Source of the DNA: Cladorhizidae sp. MBARI D1340-BT2
Lineage: Eukaryota > Porifera > Demospongiae > Poecilosclerida > Cladorhizidae
Reading direction: 5' to 3'
DNA length: 64,000 bases
Assembly: GCA_028752905.1 (NCBI GenBank)
Contig: JAQNBH010000009.1
Location: forward strand, 46,175,165 to 46,239,164
In this document: positions 33,996 through 46,900 of the stretch, in pieces
How positions within the stretch are numbered: the stretch's first letter is position 1
Layout: the number at the start of each line of letters is the position of its first letter
Notes under the pieces: generated by a model
What the model saw: the letters and a program-made list of their open reading frames with translations, nothing else
Told to the model about the DNA's origin: nothing
The model's database searches: none
Translations under genes and position numbers: made by a program

Positions 33996-34757
33996 TTTAG
34001 TAAGATGTCTTCCCTGTGCATGCTAGAGGAGAGACATGGTGTGGACTTGGGTTGCCAACATTAGTAAGATGTCTTCACTGTGCATGCTAGAGGAGAGGCA
34101 TGGTGTAGACTTGGGTTGCCAACATTAGTAAGATGTCTTCACTGAGCATGCTAGAGGAGAGACATGGTGTGGACTTGGGTCGCCAACATTAGTAAGATGT
34201 CTTCCATGTGCATGCTAGAGGAGAGACATGGTGTGGACTTGGGTTGCCAACATTAGTAAGATGTCTTCCCTAGAGGAGAGGCATGGTGTGGACTTGGGTT
34301 GCCAACATTAGTAAGATGTCTTCCCTGTACATGCTAGAGGAGAGACATGGTGTGGACTTGGGTTGCCAACATTAGTAAGATGTCTTCCCTGAGCATGCTA
34401 GAGGAGAGGCATGGTGTGGACTTGGTTTGCCAACATTAGTAAGATGTCTTCTCTGAGCATGCCAGAGGAGAGACATGGTGTGGACTTGGGTTGCCTACAT
34501 TAGTAAGATGTCTTCCCTGTGCATGCTAGAGGAGAGGCATGGTGTGGACTTGGGTTGCCTACATTAGTAAGATGTCTTCCCTGAGCATGCTAGAGGAGAG
34601 GCATGGTGTGGACTTGGGTTGCCTACATTAGTAAGATGTCTTCCCTGAGCATGCTAGAGGAGAGACATGGTGTGGACTTGGGTTGCCTACATTAGTAAGA
34701 TGTCTTCTCTGTGCATGCCAGAGGTGAGGCATGGTGTGGATTTGGGTTGCCAACATA
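33996..34757. repeat. Minisatellite, 64-bp unit, about 12 copies
   Basis: Unit begins ttagtaagatgtcttccctg and continues tgcatgctagaggagagaca and tggtgtggacttgggttgcc. One copy lacks the tgtgcatg part. Confidence 0.95.
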
Positions 34758-35330
34758 AATTCATGTTATATTTGTCCTGTCAGTGCAATGAAATGTGTCA
34801 GGTCAAATTATGGCATTTTGTCTTAGCAGCTTTCAATCCTTATCATAAGCTCTGCACTACCCTGCAGCTGGTGAGGACAATGTGATGAGTTGCAAGTAAT
34901 AACAGTGATAGAGTTAATATTATTGCTGGCAAGCGAGACATGCCCTGGAATGTCGTGGACATTATCCCAGGTTGTCTGAAAGTACTTGGACATTTAGACA
35001 TCCTGGAATAACTATGGAACATCCATAGGGTTACTGGACATGGTTAGAAAGAGAGGTCAGAGTCTTCCCCCCCCCCCCCAGGTTGTGTGCTTTTCTGGTT
35101 CCTTGTTCCTTTCCTAGTAGCTACACTGACTTTTACTACTACAGGAAAGGAAGTGGTAATTCAATCAATGAAAATGGACTGCTACAAACTCTTGCCCTCC
35201 AGGTTAGGAAGTTGGTATAAAAACATCTAAGCTGCCTTCTCTGGCTCTAGTATCAAACACAAAAGTGATGCAAGAGTCTGGAAAGTGCCTCAGGTGAAAG
35301 TCCTCGAGGCAAAATTGGACTGAAGGCCAG
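34758..35330. other. Unassigned interval
   Basis: No gene recognised. A poly-C tract lies near 35070, like those inside the hAT ends, possibly a relic of such an element. Confidence 0.3.
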
Positions 35331-36258
35331 TCCACACTGCACATGCCAATATGCATTGCTCGTGTCCACACTGCACATGCCAATATGCATTGCTCGTGTC
35401 CACACTGCACATGCCAATATGCATTGCTCGTGTCCACACTGCACATGCCAATATGCATTGCTCGTGTCCACACTGCACATGCCAATATGCATTGCTCGTG
35501 TCCACACTGCACATGCCAATATGCATTGCTCATGTCCACACTGCACATGCCAATATGCATTGCTCGTGTCCACACTGCACAAGCCAATATGCATTGCTCG
35601 TGTCCTCACTGCACAAGCCAATATGCATTGTTCGTGTCCACACTGCACAAGCCAATATGCATTGTTCGTGTCCTCACTGCACATGCCAATATGCATTGCT
35701 CGTGTCCACACTGCACAAGCCAATATGCATTGCTCGTGTCCACACTGCACAAGCCAATATGCATTGCTCGTGTCCTCACTGCACATGCCAATATGCATTG
35801 CTCGTGTCCACACTGCACATGCCAATATGCATTGCTTGTGTCCACACTGCACAAGCCAATATGCATTGCTCGTGTCCACACTGCACAAGCCAATATGCAT
35901 TGCTCGTGTCCACACCGCACAAGCCAATATGCATTGCTCGTGTCCACACTGCACATGCCAATATGCATTGCTCGTGTCCACACTGCACAAGCCAATATGC
36001 ATTGCTCATGTCCACACTGCACAAGCCAATATGCATTGCTCGTGTCCACACTGCACAAGCCAATATGCATTGCTCATGTCCACACTGCACAAGCCAATAT
36101 GCATTGCTCGTGTCCACACTGCACAAGCCAATATGCATTGCTCATGTCCACACTGCACAAGCCAATATGCATTGCTCATGTCCACACTGCACAAGCCAAT
36201 ATGCATTGCTCGTGTCCTCACTGCACATGCCAATATGCATTGCTCGTGTCCACACTGA
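35331..36258. repeat. Minisatellite, 34-bp unit, about 27 copies
   Basis: Unit tccacactgcacatgccaat plus atgcattgctcgtg, with an a/t variant in cacaagcc against cacatgcc. The long open frames here are repeat artefacts. Confidence 0.95.
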
Positions 36259-36408
36259 ATTCGAATTGAAATTATTCTGGTCCAACTCGATAGGTGGTGA
36301 TGCGAATCAGAGCAACAAATTAAAGCATTGAAATAACTATGCGAGTGTGTGTTGACATTCACTCCCATCTTCATTACGCTGCAGTTGGGCTAGCTATATA
36401 CTATCTGT

Positions 36409-36575
36409 CTGGCTAGCTAGAGTGGCTAGCTAGAGTAGTCAACTACATCCAAACTGGCTAGCTAGAGTAGTCAACTACATACAAACTAGCTAGCTAGAGT
36501 AGTCAACTACATCCAAACTGGCTAGCTAGAGTAGTCAACTACATACAAACTGGCTAGCTAGAGTAGTCAACTACA
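36409..36575. repeat. Short tandem repeat, about 32-bp unit, 5 copies
   Basis: Unit gctagctagagtagtcaact plus acatccaaactg. Confidence 0.85.
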
Positions 36576-37131
36576 TAGCTAGAGAACTGTTGCTATGTTT
36601 ATATGCCCTGCATCTGGACTTCTGAAGTTCATGCAGCCACAACCTTCGTTAGTTCTACCTTTCCCTCGGCTCTCTCCTTTCTTCTCTGCAGAAATTTTTC
36701 CCTGTGCATCTGTAGGTGGCTATCAGCAAGAAAAGGACGCAAAAACAAACTCCATCTCAACTACAGCTACAGTATATGATTTTGACTGACTTTGGTAGGC
36801 TGACTATCGTTGCTTTGTACAGTTTATTTTGGCTAGTGTGGACACGATGAATGCACATCAGCATTTTCCTCTGATCTAATGCCCATTAATGTGCATTGGT
36901 TTAAGTGCTGAGTAGATAGGCCTTTATACACTTCCTTGCACACAATCTTCAATATTGAAACATGAGTTAAGTTTGGTAATAATTAACACTAAGCACCCTG
37001 CCTTTGCTTCACACACATCACAACATGGTGGACACATGCAATTTGACGGGAATACTTTCATACAAGTTATTTCCTCTAGCATTCTTCCTCACTCCTTCAC
37101 CAATGCGAGCACATGCAACACTCAAGACAGT
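36576..37131. other. Unassigned interval
   Basis: Only short open frames without recognisable motifs. No gene supported. Confidence 0.3.
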
Positions 37132-38215
37132 TCATAGACCTGGTCTGCCATCCCTGCCTGCAGACACCTCATACACCTGGTCCACCATCCCTGCCTGCAG
37201 ATACTTCATACACCTGGTCTGCCATCCCTGCCTGCACACACTTCATACACCTGGTCTGCCATCTCTGCCTGCAGATACTTCATACACCTGGTCACCATCC
37301 CTGCCTGCATATACTTCATACACCTGGTCTGCCATTCCTGCCTGCACACACTTCATCCATCTGGTCTGCCATCCCTGCCTGCAGACACTTCATACACCTG
37401 GTCTGCCATCCCTGCCTGCAGACACTTCATACACCTGGTCTGCCATCCCTGCCTGCAGATACTTCATATACCTGGTCACCATCCCTGCCTGCAGATACTT
37501 CATACACCTGGTCTGCCATCCCTGCCTGCAGACACTTCATGTACCTGGTCTGCCATCCCTGCCTGCAGACACTTCATACACCTGGTCTGCCATCCCTGCC
37601 TGCAGACACTTCATACACCTGGTCTGCCATCCCTGCCTGCACACACTTCATATACCTGGTCACCATCCCTGCCTGCAGACACTTCATACACCTGGTCTGC
37701 CATCTCTGCCTGCAGACACTCCCCCTTCATACACCTGGTCTGCCATCTCTGCCTGCAGACACTTCATATACCTGGTCACCATCCCTGCCTGCAGACACTT
37801 CATACACCTGGTCTGCCATCCCTGCCTGCAGACACTTCATATACATGTACCTGGTCACCATCCCTGCCTGCAGACACTTCATATACCTGGTCACCATCCC
37901 TGCCTGCAGACACTTCATATACCTGGTCACCATCCCTGCCTGCAGACACTTCATATACCTGGTCTGCCATCCCTGCCTGCAGATACTTTCATACACCTGG
38001 TCACCATCCCTGCCTGCAGATACTTCATACACCTGGTCTGCCATCTCTGCCTGCAGACACTTCATATACCTGGTCACCATCCCTGCCTGCAGACACTTCA
38101 TACACCTGGTCTGCCATCCCTGCCTGCAGACACTTCATACACCTGGTCACCATCCCTGCCTGCAGACACTTCATACACCTGGTCCACACTTTATACACCT
38201 GGTTGGCCATTCCTG
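37132..38215. repeat. Minisatellite, 36-37-bp unit, about 29 copies
   Basis: Unit cacctggtctgccatccctg plus cctgcagacacttcata. A variant with gtcacc in place of gtctgcc is one base shorter. Confidence 0.95.
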
Positions 38216-38965
38216 CCTGCAAGACAAGTTTCTTGCAAATAGAACTCAACATCACCAGATGGACTCCAATAAATTACACTCTGTATGAAGGCCATACGTT
38301 TGACTCTCTTCACAGACGGGACGACTATAGCCAACAAACTCTCCTGGTAGAAAGGTTCAACAGTTTCATTATCTGCTAGGAAAGACTGCACACCAACTGG
38401 TACACATTATCACTCGCCCATTGCTCACCTTCTTCTTCAACAGCAACATCTCATCAACAATGCTTCAACCACTCCAATAACACTTCAGCCGGAATGCTCA
38501 CAAGTATGTCCACAGCCCAAGAAAATGTAAAACTGAATCTAGTTTGATCTTAGATCAGGGTACCTCAGGTAGGCTTGATCTGGGCTAAAATCTTTGTGCT
38601 AACCGCACAGGCTGATGGGCTGATAGGTTACTCTACAGGTAGCAATTTTCCCTATTTTGGTAAATTGCAATCTGATTATCTTCACCAACATCCAAGGTGA
38701 AGCCAGAGAAAAACTGTCTCCAGTTCCCAGACCACTTTCTGATTGTAGCCATTGATGAAGGGTCTGGTTGCATGAGATTACAGGCCTGAACAGAAAATTA
38801 CCTAGATCCTAGCTGTTTCTACATAAATTGTGTCCATACTGCCAAATGAGAAGCGGCTTGGATGTTGGCAAGCCAAAGGCTTGGTCCTAGAAGAACATGA
38901 CAGGTTCCCATGGAAATATGCCGACACCAAATGCATCCCTGATAGTCCCACTGCAAATGGCAGAT
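38216..38965. other. Unassigned interval, possible minus-strand coding
   Basis: A minus-strand open stretch near 38225-38391 reads ADNETVEPFYQESLLAIVV and then WSPSGDVEFYLQETC. Weak acceptor-like sites exist but no family is recognised and the flanking frames are broken. Confidence 0.2.
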
Positions 38966-41072
38966 CAATCATGCCAGCGCCAACACAAATAATAATATGC
39001 TGCATTCTCCTGGTGCACAACTCAGATCAACCATGCCAGTAATAATATGCTGGTGCACAACTCAGATCAACCATGCCAGTAATAATATGCTGCATTCTCC
39101 TGGTTTCTCCTGGTGCACAACTCAGATCAACCATGCCAGTAATAATATGCTGGTGCACAACTCAGATCAACCATGCCAGTAATAATATGCTGGTGCACAA
39201 CTCCGATCAACCATGCCAGTAATAATATGCTGCATTCTCCTGGTGCACAACTCAGATCAACCATGCCAGCGCCAAGACAAATAATAATATGCTGCATTCT
39301 CCTGGTGCACAACTCAGATCAACCATGCCAGCGCCAAGACAAATAATAATATGCTGCATCCTCCTGGTGCACAACTCAGATCAACCATGCCAGTGCCAAG
39401 ACAAATAATAATAATATACTGCATTCTCCTGGTGCACAACTCAGATCAACCATGCCAGTGCCAAGACAAATAATAATAATATACTGCATTCTCCTGGTGC
39501 ACAACTCAGATCAACCATGCCAGTGCCAAGACAAATAATAATATGCTGCATTCTCCTGGTGCACAACTCAGATCAACCATGCCAGCGCCAAGACAAATAA
39601 TAATATGCTGCATTCTCCTGGTGCACAACTCAGATCAACCATGCCAGCGCCAAGACAAATAATAATATGCTGCATTCTCCTGGTGCACAACTCAGATCAA
39701 CCATGCCAGCGCCAAGACAAATAATAATATGCTGCATTCTCCTGGTGCACAACTCAGATCAACCATGCCAGTGCCAAGACAAATAATAGTATGCTGCATT
39801 CTCCTGGTGCACAACTCAGATCAACCATGCCAGTGCCAAGACAAATAATAATATGCTGCATTCTCCTGGTGCACAACTCAGATCAACCATGCCAATGGCA
39901 GCACAAATAATAATATGCTGCATTCTCCTGGTGCACAACTCAGATCAACCATGCCAGCGCCAAGACAAATAATAATATGCTGCATTCTCCTGGTGCACAA
40001 CTCAGATCAACCATGCCAGCGCCAACACAAATAATAATATACTGCATTCTCCTGGTGCACAACTCAGATCAACCATGCCAGCGCCAAGACAAATAATAAT
40101 ATGCTGCATTCTCCTGGTGCACAACTCAGATCAACCATGCCAGCGCCAACACAAATAATAATATGCTGCATTCTCCTGGTGCACAACTCAGATCAACCAT
40201 GCCAGCACCAACACAAATAATAATATGCTGCATTCTCCTGGTGCACAACTCAGATCAACCATGCCAGCGCCAACACAAATAATAATATGCTGCATTCTCC
40301 TGGTGCACAACTCAGATCAACCATGCCAATGGCAGCACAAATAATAATATGCTGCATTCTCCTGGTGCACAACTCAGATCAACCATGCCAGCGCCAAGAC
40401 AAATAATAATATGCTGTATTCTCCTGGTGCACAACTCAGATCAACCATGCCAGCACCAACACAAATAATAATATGCTGTATTCTCCTGGTGCACAACTCA
40501 GATCAACCATGCCAGTGCCAACACAAATAATAATATGCTGCATTCTCCTGGTGCACAACTCAGATCAACCATGCCAGTGCCAACACAAATAATAGTATGC
40601 TGCATTCTCCTGGTGCACAACTCAGATCAACCATGCCAGTGCCAACACAAATAATAGTATGCTGCATTCTCCTGGTGCACAACTCAGATCAACCATGCCA
40701 GCGCCAAGACAAATAATAATAATATGCTGCATTCTCCTGGTGCACAACTCAGATCAACCATGCCAGTGCCAAGACAAATAATAATAATATGCTGCATTCT
40801 CCTGGTGCACAACTCAGATCAACCATGCCAATGGCAACACAAATAATAATAATATGCTGCATTCTCCTGGTGCACAACTCAGATCAACCATGCCAATGGC
40901 AACACAAATAATAATAATATGCTGCATTCTCCTGGTGCACAACTCAGATCAACCATGCCAGTGCCAAGACAAATAATAATAATATGCTGCATTCTCCTGG
41001 TGCACAACTCAGATCAACCATGCCAGCGCCAAGACAAATAATAATATGCTGCATTCTCCTGGTGCACAACTC
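38966..41072. repeat. Minisatellite, 62-bp unit, about 33 copies
   Basis: Unit atatgctgcattctcctggt plus gcacaactcagatcaaccat and gccagcgccaagacaaataa. Shorter sub-units of about 42 bp occur near 39020-39210. Confidence 0.95.
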
Positions 41073-41751
41073 ATAGCAAGATGAAACATCAACAGAACAT
41101 ATCATGTCAGCTGAAAATGTTCATATAAATTATTCTTGATGGCTTCTCAAGATATTTATCCACAATAGCTGCAGCTGCATATGCTACACAAGTTTGTCCC
41201 CACTATTACATGCCCATATATAGCCTCAGGAGCTAGTAGGGTTCAGGAGAGTGGTTGGCTCGTGAGACTAGCAAGTAGCTAGCAGCCAGAGCTAACTAAA
41301 ATTATCGTGCACACTGAGCAGTAGCTAGGCTAAATCCTTTAATTTTTTTATTTTTACTAAGCCAAGTAGCTCTAGCTAGCTAGCTAGACACAGGCTTCCA
41401 GTTTCTACTAACCTTCAGAAAACTGTCGTTTCAAAAAGCAACAATGGAAATTGCGTGTTCTCAGATCCCAATACCCAATGATAGAGCCATGTGAACCTTA
41501 CCTGAACTCACTCAGCCAAATCACCACCTATCATTGAAATGGCTCAGGACTAAGTGCATTCTGGACATATTTGTGGTGAATGCATTCGAAATGCATTGCT
41601 GTGTGTACGGTCGGAACATGTTCACGTGTTTATCACTTGTGCTGTGTGTATAGGCCTAATGCAGCACCCGCAATCAGTTCACTATACCATTTATGAGTTG
41701 GCTGTATTGAAGCCTCATCAGAGTAGGTCTTCTTCAATTATTTGCTAATAC
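41073..41751. other. Unassigned interval
   Basis: Short gctagcta-rich stretches; no gene recognised. Confidence 0.3.
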
Positions 41752-42325
41752 ATTGCCTGCCACTGCTTTATACGTAGCTAGCCTTGCCCTAGAGAAAGCT
41801 AGGCCTATGTCTCTATGAGGTACTAATGCACTTGCCTGCCACTGCTTTATAGCTAGCCTTGCCCTAGAGAAAGCTAGGCCTATGTCTCTATGAGGTACTA
41901 ATACACTTACCTGCCACTGCTTTATAGCTAGCCTGAAAGCTAGGCCTATGTCTCCATGAGGTGCTAATACACTTGCCACTGCTTTATAGCTAGCCTTGCC
42001 CTATAGAAAGCTAGGCCTATGTCTCTATGAGGTACTAATACATTGCCTGCCACTGCTTTATAACTAGCCTTGCCCTAGAGAAAGCTAGGCCTATGTCTCT
42101 ATGAGGTGCTAATACACTTACCTGCCACTGCTTTATAGCTAGCCTTGCCCTAGAGAAAGCTAGGCCTATGTCTCTATGAGGTACTAATACATTGCCTGCC
42201 ACTGCTTTATAACTAGCCTTGCCCTAGAGAAAGCTAGGCCTATGTCTCTATGAGGTGCTAATACACTTGCCTGCCACTGCTTTATAACTAGCCTTGCCCT
42301 AGGCCTGTGTCTATGAGGTAGCAGG
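41752..42325. repeat. Minisatellite, 75-bp unit, about 7.5 copies
   Basis: Unit starts cctgccactgctttatagct and continues agccttgccctagagaaagc and taggcctatgtctctatgag. Confidence 0.9.
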
Positions 42326-42439
42326 GACCGACATAGCAGATTCAAAGGGAAGGTGGAGTCCAATACTGTAACCATGCAAGCTATGGAATGCACCATTTAG
42401 AGCTAGTACTTGTGGATTCTGACTCACTTTACATTATGT

Positions 42440-43050
42440 CATAAGATGGAAGTTGAAGTTTAATGAGAAGATGAGTAAGGTAATGTCATTGGGAAAGGGA
42501 GGAATAGTGTGAAGTGGAATATTGATGGAGAGGAGCTGGAAGTAGTGGAAGCGTTCAGATACCAGGGTGGGTGTGGTTTGACAAGAAACTGAGAGGGAAT
42601 GTACACTTGGAGAAATTGAAGGTTAGAGCAGAGCAATGGATTGGAAAGGCAGTGAGTGTGGATGAGTCAAGTGAATGGTGAAACAGAAGTGGATAGAGAT
42701 AGGATGGTATGGGAGCCGTGGCTATGCCAAGTCTGGAACATGCTGCTGAAGTGTGGCTGACAGGAGGATAGACTGCTTGTAGGAAATTAGAGTCAGCTCA
42801 GTTGAGATAGGAAGAAACCTATTAGGGGATAGCAACACTGTGGTGGGAAGTGGCAGTGCTGGGGGACTTGGGATGGAGGGGCACGAGAGGAGAGAAGAGA
42901 AGAAAGTTCTCTATGGCAGGAGGCTTGCACAGGTGGAGGATAAAAATTGTGCTAAGAATGGATGGAGGGATAGGATGGTGGGAAGAATGTATACTGTTGA
43001 GGAGGAAATACAATCTGAATGCTGAGCTAGGCAATGGAAGGTGAAGATGA
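42440..43050 (+). pseudogene. LINE reverse-transcriptase C-terminal remnant
   Basis: Read across frames the strand encodes VKWNIDGEELEVVEAFRYQG, FDKKLRGNVHLEKLK, AEQWIGKAV, then GDLGW, ERREEKKVLYGRRL and GWWEECILLRRKYNLN. This order is typical of the region after the polymerase domain in non-LTR retrotransposons of marine invertebrates. Stops and shifts make it inactive. It ends about 0.8 kb before RFC2. Confidence 0.6.
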
Positions 43051-43850
43051 AGAAGAGAAATGTATGTGATTGGGAGGAGGATATTGGGAGTACGAGTGGT
43101 TTGAAGTGATATAGGTTGGCAAAAGGTGATGGAGCAGAAAGGTAATGAATGAGCTGAGGGAACTGGAATATGGTCGGAGGAGTTTGAGATGGTGGGCACT
43201 GAGGGGAAGGTGGCATTGTTGCTTGGGAAGGAGGTGGAGGGTGTGAGTAATCAGGTGATGGTGGAGATGTGTGGGTGCATTTTGCAGTGCGTAGTGAAGT
43301 GTTGGCGGAGGTGTTGGCAGAGGAGGAAAGGACTGAGTTATGGCCTCCGTACAACTCATTTAACATAGAACTTTAACTTAATGTTTATCAGATATGAATG
43401 TCCTAGTGTTTATTACAGTAGAAATGGTCTTACCTCATTTACTGGCATTATATATTTTTGTATTGCACTGGGGTGCATGGTCAAAGGGCTCAGCATTGGA
43501 GTACAAAAGAAGAGTAATTACAAGTTTACCAGTCACATATTAATTTTCATAATGACTGTAAAAAGAAAAGAAAAAAGTAGGGATCCCAGGAACCTCCTTC
43601 CTGGGTAGACCACAGTTTCCTACCTCCCAGGTAACTTAAACAGAGAGAATACGTAGACTATTCTTACCTGCTTGCGAGGAAGTGTAGCCTATTAAAGTTA
43701 GGAGCACCAGCTGTACCAACCAGCGCCGACCGTGCGCCTCAAACGTCAACATAGTCTTGACTTTCAACTCAGTGCACTACTCGCAACGTACTGGACATCC
43801 TTTTTAGAGAGCAAGAGCTGTTTACTGCGCATGCTCAGCGAGTAAGCGGG
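43051..43850 (+). promoter_or_regulatory. RFC2 upstream region
   Basis: The last 150 bp are less AT-rich. They contain tgcgcatgc at 43827-43835, resembling an NRF1-type site, and a 4-codon upstream ORF (43831-43845) six bases before the RFC2 start. No TATA box is seen. The part to about 43380 is purine-rich LINE-like sequence; the rest holds nothing recognised. Confidence 0.4.
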
Positions 43851-43927
43851 ATGGCTGAGGTTGAAGAAGTTGTGTTTACACCCCACAACTCTTCTGAAAG
43901 GCGAAAGAGCTCTCATGCCACGCCCTG
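43851..43927 (+). CDS. RFC2: RFC2 exon 1
   Basis: Starts at ATG ([15 protein letters not shown]) and ends in phase 2 within a Trp codon (CCCTG|GTTAGG). The 80-bp intron that follows is the shortest of the gene. Confidence 0.85.
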
Positions 43928-46900
43928 GTTAGGATGTATATAGTCGTGCTGTGTGTATAGTCATGCTATCAACTCTTTCCAAAATGAGTTCCCACTCTCC
44001 TTACCAGGATAGAAAAATACCGCCCCACCAGTTTGGCTGAAGTGGTGGGCAATGAAGAAACTATTAGTAGACTGAAGGTACAAATAATTGATATCTTGTC
44101 CTGGACATAATTCTCAAGCTTTGTTGTTGGCTTGTTATAGGTTTTCTCCAGGGAAGGAAATGTGCCGAATCTTTTAATAGCGGTGAGATTTCATGCCATA
44201 TATATATACATAGCAACAGTGATACCATTACCTTTTAGAAATTGGTTGTTAAGTCATGGTTGTTAAAAGTCATGAGTGTTCCACTATTCACTTGGTACTT
44301 CCATAGAGTATGTGTACCTGTGTGGTATGTATATAACTACATAACTTGGTCCTTAAAGTGTATGTGTATGTGTGTTATGTATGTAACTACATAACTTGGT
44401 CCTTCCATAGAGTATGTGTACATGCGTGTTGTGTATGTAACTGGAGTATAGTTAGAACATGAAGCATAGCCAGGATGTGGTTCAAAGGTCATCACTCTGG
44501 AAAAGTCCCGACTGGAAGAAATGAAGTGTCTAACTCAATAATGTGCACTTCTATATCGAGATCATTGCAATCCCATTTGCAGGTGATGTCCACCACCGCA
44601 GATCTGACCTTCCTGTCAAATACACACCAAAGTAGTCTCTGTTACCACACCACTTTGTGACTCTTTTACCTTTAGAACGAGCACCAAATGTATGAATTTC
44701 CAAGGCTGGTATTACTCTGCATGTATGCAGATTACTATTAGCCAATGCAATGTGTTGTTGTTGTTTATAACATCTTTCCAAGTGTTTAACCCTCTACTTC
44801 AGTCACCATTGAAAAATCGCACTTTAAATAACCATATTTCAATAATATTTATCGACCTACCTGCTTCATACCTGCTTCACTTTTCTTGTTTCTAGCATTG
44901 CTTTCTTTTTGTTTATGCATTACCTAATGCATTGATTGCATCACCTAATGCATTGATTGCATCATAGAACCTAACAGATTGTAATTTTTTGTGCCAAGCC
45001 GTAGTAAAAAAATGGCTGAAAAGTACAGCTAGCAATTCAATATTTTTTCAATATTTTTTTCTCTTTACAACTAAATTTCATATCATTTGAAAGCTAATTC
45101 AATGCTGGTTATGATGGTATCAGAATGATGCATGTGAGGCTAGTTGTTCTTGAGATAAATATTAAAAAGTTTGAAAAACATAAAATATTGTGCTCTAGTA
45201 ATTATTTTTAAAAAAATAATTCAAATTGCAATGCATAAGGTGATTCTGCTATCTTTGCTGATTCAGATGATATAAAAAGTTTAACCATTGAGTATAGCAG
45301 TAGCCAGCAACCATGCCTATAAAAACGGGACTCAAAATTTTATTACTGAAGCATAGGGTTAAGGTCTAGAAATGGCCAACTTGGCCCGGGTCAAGATTTC
45401 TGCTCTGAACATGGTTTCTTAGCATAATTCATCTATCACATGCAGTATTATACCAGCCTTGGTATGTGTTGTGTTGTGTATTTGACAGGTAGGTCAGATC
45501 TGGGATGTCTCAGACATCACCTGCAAATAGGATTGAAATATTATCGCAATATAAGCAATATAAAAGTGCACATTATGGAGCTAGGGACTTCTTTACTTCC
45601 AGTCGGGATTTACCCCGTGTGATGACCTTTGAACCACCTGATGTCACCTTCAGTTTGTTGACATTCTTACTCAGTTCTTGAAACCACACCTCTCCACTTG
45701 ATGCACAACCGCACCTCCCGACTTGATGACCTCCAGACCTCCCCACTTGATGCACCCACACTTGATGCACACTCAGACAGTTATGATGACAGTTATCATA
45801 ACTGTGCTAAAAGCTTTACGTATACTTTCTAGATGTTCCATCAACTTTGTAAAAGTTTACACGTGCAAGAAATTCACGAGACCCACAGAATGTACTGGAG
45901 TTAATGGCTCCAGTGGAATTGCACTTCACTGCTCTATCTGCGGCTATTCTAGGATTAATTAAAGTGGAACACTCATTAGCTCCAGGACAAATCCCTGAGG
46001 TGGGAGAGGCGTTGCCTTGAGTTGATTCTGGACTTGTTCTCATTCCTGGAGTTCTAGTAAAACAAGATAGTGTCTTGTATGTATGTCATAGACAAAGTAG
46101 GCCACAATATAGTGAGTATGTGCATAGACAAAGTAGGCCACAAGATAGTGGCATAGACAAAGTAGGCCACAAGATAGTGTGTATGTGCATAGACAAAGTA
46201 GGCCACAAGATAGTGTGTATGTGCATAGACAAAGTAGGCCACAAGATAGTGTGCATGTGCACATACAAAGTAGGCCACAAGATAGTGTGCATGTGCACAT
46301 ACAAAGTAGGCCACAAGATAGTGTGTATGTGCACATACAAAGTAGGCCACAAGATAGTGTGTATGTGCACATACAAAGTAGGCCACAAGATAGTGTGTAT
46401 GTGCATAGACAAAGTAGGCCACAAGATAGTGTGCATGTGCACATACAAAGTAGGCCACAAGATAGTGTGTATGTGCACATACAAAGTAGGCCACAAGATA
46501 GTGTGTATGTGCACATACAAAGTAGGCCACAAGATAGTGTGTATGTGCACATACAAAGAAGGCCACAAGATAGTGTGTATGTGCACATACAAAGTAGGCC
46601 ACAAGATAGTGTGTATGTGCACATACAAAGAAGGCCACAAGATAGTGTGCATGTGCATAGACAAAGTAGGCCACAAGATAGTGTGTATGTGCATAGACAA
46701 AGTAGGCCACAAGATAGTGTGTATGTGCATAGACAAAATAGGCCACAAGATAGTGTGTATGTGCATAGACAAAGTAGGCCACAAGATAGTGTGTATGTGC
46801 ATACACAAAGTAGGCCACAAGATAGTGTGTATGTGCATAGACAAAGTAGGCCACAAGATAGTGTGTATGTGCATAGACAAAGTAGGCCACAAGATAGTGT

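Noticed and set aside
35253..36331. Several overlapping Cys/His-rich frames of about 300 codons
   Set aside because: Artefact of a 34-bp minisatellite; all frames and both strands are open alike.
37004..38288. Pro/Cys-rich repeat proteins of about 400 codons
   Set aside because: Artefact of the 36-37-bp minisatellite.
38966..41072. CRISPR-like regular array
   Set aside because: Units are contiguous without variable spacers and the genome is clearly animal; it is a minisatellite.
42822..43366. Pro/Ser/His-rich minus-strand frames
   Set aside because: Complement of a purine-rich decayed LINE reverse transcriptase that is recognisable on the plus strand.
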